64,000 nt of DNA. It comes from Aquabacterium sp. (GTDB taxonomy: Bacteria; Pseudomonadota; Gammaproteobacteria; Burkholderiales; Burkholderiaceae_C). A model generated the notes under the pieces. It was not told the DNA's origin and did no database searches. It was given only the letters and a program-made list of their open reading frames with translations. Of the stretch, positions 58,030 to 64,000 are shown one piece after another. Both the position numbers and the translations under genes were made by a program. Location: assembly GCA_030654395.1 (NCBI GenBank), contig JAURXM010000026.1, forward strand, positions 62,001 to 126,000, read 5' to 3'. Each line of letters starts with the position of its first letter. The stretch's first letter is position 1.

Positions 58030-59048
58030 GCTTTTTTTCGACCCCTGTCTCCTCCTGCGTTGCCGCTGTCACCCTGACTTTGTTGGGTGGGTGCGCCAGT
58101 GAACCTGCGCGTCCCAAACCCGGCCCCATCACGGTGATTCAGCCTGCGCCAACCACCGAAGTGGCCACCTACACCTTGATGATCGGAGACGAGGTCGACA
58201 TCAAGGTACCCGATGCACCGCAATACGATCAAACAGCTCGCGTGCGCCCAGACGGCAAGGTCAGCCTCAATGTGGTGGGCACCTTGCATGCCTTGGGCCG
58301 CACGCCCGATGATGTGCAAATCGAAGTGCGCGAGCGCTACCAGGCTGCTGCTGGCGGCAGCATTCAGCGTGAATACCTGCTTCACACCAACGACGAAATC
58401 GACATCAAGTTCCCTTACCTGCCCAACCTCAATGAGTTGGTGCGCGTCCGCCCGGACGGTAAGGTGCAGTTGCAGCTGGTAGGCACGGTCCAAGCCGAAG
58501 GCCTCTCGCCAGAGGCGCTCCAAGCTGAACTCAAACGCCGCTATGGCCGGGTGATCCGTGTGCCTGAGCTGTCGGTGCTGGTGCGAACCGCTACGTCGCA
58601 GTCGGTGCGGACCGATCGCGGTGTGGGTCGTGCGGGCCTTGCGGGCCTAGAGCCCACGGTGCTGGTGCGCAGCTTTCAAGCCCCCCAGGTGTTTGTCACG
58701 GGTGAGCTGGCCAAGCCCGGCATGCTCAGCTTTTTGCCAGGCATGACCTTGATGCAGGCTTTGGCACAGGCGGGCGGGCAGTTGCCCACCGGCGACATTG
58801 AACGCCTTGTGGTACTCCGCCGCACCGCTGCTGGCGCAGCGGAAGTACTGGAGCCGCACCTCTCTGCCCAATACCTGTATGCCCCCGACAAAGACGTGGC
58901 ACTGCAACCGTTTGACGTGGTGCTTTTGCCACCCACGCGCGTGGCGGTGCTGGGTCAGAGCCTAGACCAGTACGTGTTCAAGCTCCTGCCGCCACTGCGC
59001 AACAGCTCTTTTGGCTTTGTCTATGACCTCAGAAAGACGAACAACTGA
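58026..59048 (+). CDS. Polysaccharide export lipoprotein (Wza-like) with duplicated domain
   Basis: 340 residues with a lipobox (LGGC, Cys near 22), two successive polysaccharide-export domains (YTLMIGDEVDIKVP at about 46 and YLLHTNDEIDIKFP at about 120, each followed by RVRPDGKV) and a SLBB-like region (VFVTGELAKPGMLSFLPG). It should form the outer-membrane channel for polymer export. The start at 58026 overlaps the glycosyltransferase stop; the longer frame from 57915 is rejected. Confidence 0.9.
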   Translation: MSFFSTPVSSCVAAVTLTLLGGCASEPARPKPGPITVIQPAPTTEVATYTLMIGDEVDIKVPDAPQYDQTARVRPDGKVSLNVVGTLHALGRTPDDVQIEVRERYQAAAGGSIQREYLLHTNDEIDIKFPYLPNLNELVRVRPDGKVQLQLVGTVQAEGLSPEALQAELKRRYGRVIRVPELSVLVRTATSQSVRTDRGVGRAGLAGLEPTVLVRSFQAPQVFVTGELAKPGMLSFLPGMTLMQALAQAGGQLPTGDIERLVVLRRTAAGAAEVLEPHLSAQYLYAPDKDVALQPFDVVLLPPTRVAVLGQSLDQYVFKLLPPLRNSSFGFVYDLRKTNN

Positions 59049-59051
59049 GCC

Positions 59052-60407
59052 ATGAGTTACGCCGACATCCCACTCTTTCCTCCCTCTGCAGCCACAACCG
59101 GTGCGGGGTTCACAGGCCGTGACCTTTGGCGCCAATGGTTCAAGTACTGGGGCACCATCGTGGGCGCCTTTGTCATGGTCAGCGCACTCGCTTTCGCTGC
59201 CGCGGCACTGCAACCGCGAAGCTATACGTCGTCTGCCAAGATATGGATCAAGACAGACCAACAAGGCTCACCCTCTTTTCTGTCCGGCGTAGCAGCCTAT
59301 CGAGAAGGGCAGATGCCGGACCCTGTCAACCGAAAGATCGAAACGGAAATGCAGCTTTTGCTGGCGCGCTCGAACGTGGAGACGGTGGTCAAAAGGCTCC
59401 ACATCCAGCCCGCGCAATTGAGTGGCTCGCCCTTGCTGACGCTACTGGGCAATCTCTATGAAAAGCCCCGCACGCCTGAGCAATTGCTCAATGATTCGGT
59501 GGATGGCTTTCTCAAGGCCGTCAAGGTAGAGGCGGTGCGGTCCAAAACAGCAGACACGTCTTCCAACGTGCTAGAGATCAAACTCGAAGCCAGCGACCCC
59601 GCACTGGTGGCGACTGCCCTTAACGCGCTCGTGGAGCAATACCAGCAGTACGGCGCCGAACAGACGCGCGATCAAGGTCGTGCCACCTATGACTTGATCG
59701 CGGACAAGATGAAGCAGGCCCGCACAGAGCTGCAAACGATCGATGAGCAAATGCTGAACCTCAACATCGCCCAAGGCAAATCTAAGGACGTTGACCAGTC
59801 TGTGGTGAGTGATGCGGCCGGTGGCATCACCACGGTGGCCATGGACGAAGGCCTGCGCATGGACACCATGCTCGGCAGCGGCCGTATGGGGGGGAGCTCT
59901 GCCATCGGCATGATGAAGTCACAAGCCGTGACCCTTGAAGCCAAGGTGGACGAGTTACGGCAGGTCTACACCGACGACGCCGAAGTGGTGCGCAATGCCC
60001 GCCGACAGCTCTCGCAAGCAGAACAACGACTCAAGCGTACAGTCACTGCCAGCGCTCGGCTCGACGCCGAACTCAAAAAGCTGGAGCGAACGCGCTCGCT
60101 GTCTGAGGCCCGCTACACCGAACTGCGCCGCAAGCTCGATCAGATTGAGCTGTACCTTAGCAGCGAGCAGGGCGACGCCTCGACACGTGTGTTCACCGAA
60201 CGAGCGCAAGCACCTGAGAAGCCAGAGCGCAAGAAGAAACTCTTGCTGGCCGCGCTGGGCCCGCTGGCTGGCTTGGCGCTGGGCCTGTTGCTGGCAGGCA
60301 TCCGCGAGTACTTTGACCACCGACTGCAATCGACCCAAGATGTCCAACGCTACCTTGGCATGGAAACCTTAGGCGTTGTGCACGATCTTCGCAAGGCCCA
60401 AGCATGA
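59052..60407 (+). CDS. Polysaccharide chain-length determinant (Wzz/PCP family)
   Basis: 451 residues: an N-terminal membrane helix (about 35-55), a Wzz domain (about 60-130), a long coiled-coil region (about 200-400) and a second helix (about 398-420). This polysaccharide co-polymerase controls chain length and contacts the BY-kinase-like protein encoded next, with which it overlaps by ATGA. A Gly/Met-rich insert (about 255-300) interrupts the coiled coil. Confidence 0.9.
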   Translation: MSYADIPLFPPSAATTGAGFTGRDLWRQWFKYWGTIVGAFVMVSALAFAAAALQPRSYTSSAKIWIKTDQQGSPSFLSGVAAYREGQMPDPVNRKIETEMQLLLARSNVETVVKRLHIQPAQLSGSPLLTLLGNLYEKPRTPEQLLNDSVDGFLKAVKVEAVRSKTADTSSNVLEIKLEASDPALVATALNALVEQYQQYGAEQTRDQGRATYDLIADKMKQARTELQTIDEQMLNLNIAQGKSKDVDQSVVSDAAGGITTVAMDEGLRMDTMLGSGRMGGSSAIGMMKSQAVTLEAKVDELRQVYTDDAEVVRNARRQLSQAEQRLKRTVTASARLDAELKKLERTRSLSEARYTELRRKLDQIELYLSSEQGDASTRVFTERAQAPEKPERKKKLLLAALGPLAGLALGLLLAGIREYFDHRLQSTQDVQRYLGMETLGVVHDLRKAQA

Positions 60408-61000
60408 ACGACGATGCATTTTTCCGCCTTGGCCTGAGGTTGCTGAGCAAATTACCCGCAGAGCAGACGGGACGCGTCATGGTGGTGACCAGCGCACGCG
60501 ATGGTGAGGGCAAGACCTTCGTCGCCGGTGCACTGGCGCAAGCCATGGCCGCGCAGTGCATGGGTCCCGTGGCGCTGTTGAGCTGCTCGCCCGATCGGCG
60601 CGATGCGCAAGGCACCGGTTGGTTCGATCTTGTCCACACCGGGCAATGGCGCGATGACATGGCGCGAGCCACCAGCACCGACAACCTGAGCGAGATCTCG
60701 CCGGGCACGCAAACCCGCGTGGAGACACTGTTTAAGCCCGAAGCTGTGCGGACCGCTCTACACACGCTGCGTCAGCATTTCAGTCTCGTGATCATTGATG
60801 GCCCATCGCTACCGCAATGCGGCGCGCTGCCACGCCATGCCGATGGCGCTTTGCTGGTGATCAACGCCAAGTCGACGCGGCGCGAGGTGGTACAGGGTGC
60901 TCTGGCGGCCAACCCCATTCCAGTCGAGCGCTTGTTGGGCACGGTGCTCAACCAACGGCCTGACTACGTACCCGAGTGGTTGTATCGCTGGGTCCTCTAA
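60404..61000 (+). CDS. BY-kinase-like / ParA-type ATPase of exopolysaccharide operon
   Basis: 198 residues with Walker A SARDGEGKT and Walker B LVIIDGPS, typical of bacterial tyrosine autokinase cytoplasmic domains. The C-terminus (PEWLYRWVL) has only one Tyr there, not the Tyr cluster that is autophosphorylated in full BY-kinases, and the protein is short. It may be an ATPase partner without autokinase activity. It is translationally coupled to the Wzz-like gene. Confidence 0.85.
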   Translation: MNDDAFFRLGLRLLSKLPAEQTGRVMVVTSARDGEGKTFVAGALAQAMAAQCMGPVALLSCSPDRRDAQGTGWFDLVHTGQWRDDMARATSTDNLSEISPGTQTRVETLFKPEAVRTALHTLRQHFSLVIIDGPSLPQCGALPRHADGALLVINAKSTRREVVQGALAANPIPVERLLGTVLNQRPDYVPEWLYRWVL

Positions 61001-61020
61001 GGCGCCCGCTGCTGTTAACC

Positions 61021-62553
61021 ATGACACACACGAACGAAAACCTGCTACACCAACTCGGCCACCTGCTGTTCAGCGGCGTGCTAGGCACGGTGGTGGGCGG
61101 GCTCTTTCTGGTGCTCGGGGCTGACTCGCTGGCACTGCCGGCTGGCATTGTGGTGGCCCTGCTGGGCTTGGCCAGCATGGTGTGGTTCAAGGGTTCGCTG
61201 CGTCGCTACTTTTTAATCCTGCTGTTCTTGGTTGCCCCGTTTGATCTGAGCAAAGCCGTCGTGCCTCCGCTTGACGAGTTCTACTCTCCAGGGCTTTACC
61301 TCAGCATTGGCCACGTGGTTTTGTTGGGGCTGTTGGTGAGCTGGGGCATTGAGCGGCTGTTGGTGCAACGTGTGCGCCTACAAGTCACTCGATTGGACGC
61401 GCTGGCCTTCATTTTTTTGGGCTGGATCTGGGTCTCAGCATTGATGGCACCAGGCAACAAAATCACGCTGGCCGCCACCGCCGTGGCCTACAGCTTGAGC
61501 GTGCTGGCCTTTTACGCCGTGTCTCACGCGGTGCAAAGTATGCAAGAGGTCGTGAGCATCCTCAAAGTGGTCGTCATCGGTTTGATCTTGCAGACGCTGC
61601 ATGTGGTCGGCCAGATGCTCACCCACAACTACCTGCCCTTACCAGGGTCCAAGGGCTCGCAAAGCAGCTTGAGCACGCTCACCTATGGCAGTTTGGGCGA
61701 ATCGGCGTTCCGACCTGTGGGCGCTTTTGATCACCCCAACTCGCTGGCCGACTACCTGACACTGCTGTTGATCCCCGCGCTGGCGTTGGCCTTATTGGGG
61801 CCATCGCGCTTGTCGCGCAAAGCCTGGTTGACGGCCATGGGCACGTCGTGCGTCACAGGGCTGTTGCTTTTGTTGACCTTGTCCCGTGGCGCCTGGGCGG
61901 CCGCCGTGCTGGGTATCCTTGCGCTTTGTGTGGTGTATTGGCGCTTGCGCCTGATTGGCCGCACCCATCTGCTGGGTGCCGTGCTTGCGGGCTCTATCGC
62001 TTTGGGCGCACTGGTGTCGGCCTACCCACAAATCATCTATCGCCTGACAGAACCCGACGACCGCTCGACCGAATCGAGGCTGGTACTCAACGACCAGGCC
62101 TTCGCCATCATCAAGGCCAATCCCATCACGGGCGTCGGCTTTGGCAGCTACAACCGGGCCGCGCACGAGATTCGCGGACCCAGCTGGGGCGGCATCTCCA
62201 AAGATTACCAAGACATGATCATCCAGCTGGTCGTACACAACCATTACCTGCTGGTGGCTGCGCAAATGGGCATTCCCGCCCTGCTGTTTTGGTGCTACTT
62301 GCTTTACCGCATGGCGGCGCAAGCTTGGCCTGTGTCGCGATGGCGTGACACAGGTGCCATGGCACTGGGCATCGGCTTGGGCTGTGCCCTGATCAGCCAG
62401 ATGTTGTTCCTGGCTTCTGACAACTACGACGTCGACATCCGCGTGTTCTTACTCTGGCTCACGGCCGGTCTGCTGCAAGCCTTGACGCGCCTTCGCCCAT
62501 TAGCAGCAGCACCAGTCAAAACCGCTCCAACGCGCTTGGGCGTGCTGACATGA
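61021..62553 (+). CDS. O-antigen ligase / polymerase (WaaL-Wzy like)
   Basis: 510 residues with about 12 hydrophobic helices and a large periplasmic loop containing FRPVGAFDHPNSLADYL and GVGFGSYNRAAHEI, motifs of the O-antigen ligase family. In this operon a polymerase (Wzy) role is likely. The start at 61021 follows the BY-kinase-like gene by 20 bases; the longer frame starting at 60976 overlaps that gene. The stop overlaps the flippase gene by ATGA. Confidence 0.88.
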   Translation: MTHTNENLLHQLGHLLFSGVLGTVVGGLFLVLGADSLALPAGIVVALLGLASMVWFKGSLRRYFLILLFLVAPFDLSKAVVPPLDEFYSPGLYLSIGHVVLLGLLVSWGIERLLVQRVRLQVTRLDALAFIFLGWIWVSALMAPGNKITLAATAVAYSLSVLAFYAVSHAVQSMQEVVSILKVVVIGLILQTLHVVGQMLTHNYLPLPGSKGSQSSLSTLTYGSLGESAFRPVGAFDHPNSLADYLTLLLIPALALALLGPSRLSRKAWLTAMGTSCVTGLLLLLTLSRGAWAAAVLGILALCVVYWRLRLIGRTHLLGAVLAGSIALGALVSAYPQIIYRLTEPDDRSTESRLVLNDQAFAIIKANPITGVGFGSYNRAAHEIRGPSWGGISKDYQDMIIQLVVHNHYLLVAAQMGIPALLFWCYLLYRMAAQAWPVSRWRDTGAMALGIGLGCALISQMLFLASDNYDVDIRVFLLWLTAGLLQALTRLRPLAAAPVKTAPTRLGVLT

Positions 62554-63995
62554 ATTTGCCTCGCTTATTGGGCAAGCTGATGTCTGTCACGGCGCTGCGG
62601 GTGGGCGTGGCTGGCTTGGGCTTTTCGCTGTTCTGGCTGATCTCACACTACTTCTCGGCAAGCGAGCTAGGTGGGTTTTCTCTGCTAATGAGCGTATTCC
62701 TGTTCCTGCAGATGCTGCCCTTGCTCGGGCTCAATGTCCACGTCATCCGTGAAATGGCGGCACACCCAGAAAACCAAGCTGATGAGATCAGTGTAGCCGC
62801 GGTGTTTGCCAGCGTCGTCGGTACATTGATGGCCTTGTCGCTGGTGGCCTGGGCTTGGCTGGCGCCAGGTGTGACCTTGCACATGCCGCTGACTTTACTG
62901 GGTCTGGCCATGCTGCCATCGGCGTGGATTCTGGTAGCTGAGGCCACCTTGGTCGGCCTAGAAAAGCTGTCCGTATTGACCACTGTCAACTTGTTCGAAA
63001 ACGCGTGGCGCTTGCTGGGCGCGGCCATCAGCATTTGGCAAGGTTGGGGTCTAACGGGGGTATTTGCCTTCTTTCTGGTGGGGCGCGTTTTGGCGGCAGC
63101 TGGCTACGCTTGGTTTGGCGGCCTGCCCTCGCCCAACCTAGCTCGCGTCTCAACGGAGGGCCTTCGCCGTTACTTGAGCCTCACGCCCACTTACTTGGTC
63201 ATTGGCGTGGTGGCGGCGGCCTGCAGCCGAATCGATGTGATGCTGCTGTCTCAGCTGCGTGGACTGGAAGAAGTGGCTGTCTATGCAGCCGCTGCCAAGC
63301 TTTATGAGGCATCGCTGATGGTGTCGACCATGGCCTTGATGATCGTGTACCCGGTTCTCTCGCGCTTGTTTGTCAGTGACGCAGCCTTGTTCGCAAGCAC
63401 CTTGGCCCGCTCCCTGCGCTGGTTCTTCTTGGCAGCGCCCATTGTGATGGTGGGCATGGCCTTAGCGTCACCCTTGGTTCATCTGTTATACGCGCCCGCA
63501 CTTTGGTCCAGCGTGCCCGTGCTGCAAGCCTTATTGCTGGGCTCGTGGCTCATGGCCATCGACCAACTCTTATCGGGCACCATGTTGGCAGCCCACGCGC
63601 AACGCCACGACCTGCGCGCCATGCTGGTGGGCCTCATCACCTTGGCAAGCGGCTTGGCCCTGCTCACGCCTTGGCTTGGGCCCGTTGGCGCAGCCTGGGC
63701 TGTGGTCGCTGGTCTGGCCCTGAGGGTATTGTGGCGAGTTCGGTGGGCCGAGCGTCAATTGCGTCTCGACGGTGTGCTGAGCCAGGCTTTGCGCGCCTAC
63801 CTGAGCACAGCCATCAGCGTGGGCTGTTTCCTGTATGGCAACCACGCAGGCTTGCAGGTGTTTGTCTCTCTCGTGGCGGCTTGCGCAGTTCATGCTGTAG
63901 TGACTCAGCTCACCGGTGCTTTTGACGCAACGCACCGCAGCGACTGGAATCAATGGCGGCACAAGACGTCGCAAAACCAAAAGGCCACAACATGA
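62550..63995 (+). CDS. Oligosaccharide flippase (Wzx-like)
   Basis: 481 residues with about 12-14 hydrophobic helices of the MOP/polysaccharide biosynthesis superfamily (FSLFWLISHYFSASELGGF, RIDVMLLSQLRGLEEVAVYA, YPVLSRLFVSD). It flips lipid-linked repeat units across the inner membrane. The gene is complete, and its stop overlaps an ATG of a further gene. Confidence 0.9.
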   Translation: MNLPRLLGKLMSVTALRVGVAGLGFSLFWLISHYFSASELGGFSLLMSVFLFLQMLPLLGLNVHVIREMAAHPENQADEISVAAVFASVVGTLMALSLVAWAWLAPGVTLHMPLTLLGLAMLPSAWILVAEATLVGLEKLSVLTTVNLFENAWRLLGAAISIWQGWGLTGVFAFFLVGRVLAAAGYAWFGGLPSPNLARVSTEGLRRYLSLTPTYLVIGVVAAACSRIDVMLLSQLRGLEEVAVYAAAAKLYEASLMVSTMALMIVYPVLSRLFVSDAALFASTLARSLRWFFLAAPIVMVGMALASPLVHLLYAPALWSSVPVLQALLLGSWLMAIDQLLSGTMLAAHAQRHDLRAMLVGLITLASGLALLTPWLGPVGAAWAVVAGLALRVLWRVRWAERQLRLDGVLSQALRAYLSTAISVGCFLYGNHAGLQVFVSLVAACAVHAVVTQLTGAFDATHRSDWNQWRHKTSQNQKATT

Positions 63996-64000
63996 GGATC
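63992..64000 (+). CDS. Start of a further exopolysaccharide gene (cut by window end)
   Basis: ATGAGGATC at the very end overlaps the flippase stop by ATGA, the coupling used between other genes of this operon. Only three codons (M-R-I) are visible, so no product can be named. The inference that the operon continues is reasonable but not proven. Confidence 0.45.

Overview
The window looks like chromosomal DNA of a beta-proteobacterium of the order Burkholderiales, probably Comamonadaceae-like. The evidence is high GC content, an infA/cspA neighbourhood, an ahcY-tlyA-metF cluster led by an S-adenosylhomocysteine (SAH) riboswitch, a thiL-pgpA-pncC cluster, MaeB-type malic enzyme, a PEP-CTERM protein and a Burkholderia-style split type VI secretion locus. 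The species is inferred only from gene content and family resemblance. No tRNA, rRNA, insertion sequence, prophage or CRISPR array was seen.

1-28.5 kb is mostly housekeeping and signalling. A partial infA, cspA, an MFS transporter and a MAPEG protein come first. A tight minus-strand operon follows (11.5 to 3.2 kb) with two GGDEF proteins, a hybrid histidine kinase with two receivers and Hpt, an HD-GYP response regulator, a porin-like beta-barrel and a small PstS-like periplasmic protein. This looks like one c-di-GMP sensory unit carrying both synthesis and hydrolysis enzymes. Next are a holin-4 family protein, pncC-pgpA-thiL, maeB, a secreted barnase-like RNase with its barstar inhibitor, slt, 5-formyl-THF cyclo-ligase, a PEP-CTERM protein, ompW, and metF-tlyA-ahcY under an SAH riboswitch. 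A GGDEF protein and mltA complete the region.

28.6-52.9 kb is a type VI secretion (T6SS) locus. On the plus strand are tssJ-tssK-tssL(OmpA)-tssM-tagF-ppkA. On the minus strand vgrG leads a cargo operon: DUF6484, a HEAT-like TIGR02270 protein, DUF2169, a ketosynthase-fold protein without an obvious active site, a PAAR-like DUF4150 protein, a candidate cytidine-deaminase-fold toxin, two related proteins of unknown function, a tiny membrane protein, TagH (FHA), a PP2C phosphatase and an OmpA-family protein. The sheath, tube, baseplate and ClpV genes (tssA/B/C/E/F/G/H, hcp) are not in the window. A three-gene transmembrane redox module lies at the convergent point: FAD/[2Fe-2S] reductase, b-type membrane cytochrome, and a membrane-anchored protein with eight CxxCH haem motifs. 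A perfect FNR-type palindrome (TTGAT-N4-ATCAA) precedes it.

52.9-64 kb holds a TPR-methyltransferase and an acyl carrier protein on the minus strand, then a plus-strand exopolysaccharide operon. That operon encodes a double alpha/beta-hydrolase, a DUF1972 glycosyltransferase, a duplicated-domain polysaccharide export lipoprotein, a Wzz-like protein, a BY-kinase-like ATPase, an O-antigen ligase/polymerase and a flippase, and it continues past the edge. The ACP and hydrolases resemble those of exosortase-linked exopolysaccharide loci, which fits the PEP-CTERM protein at 20.9 kb.

The most interesting candidates are the deaminase-like T6SS cargo with two neighbouring paralogues, the redox chain inside the T6SS locus with its FNR-type box, the six-gene c-di-GMP/porin/PstS-like operon, and the fused hydrolase with no canonical nucleophile serine.
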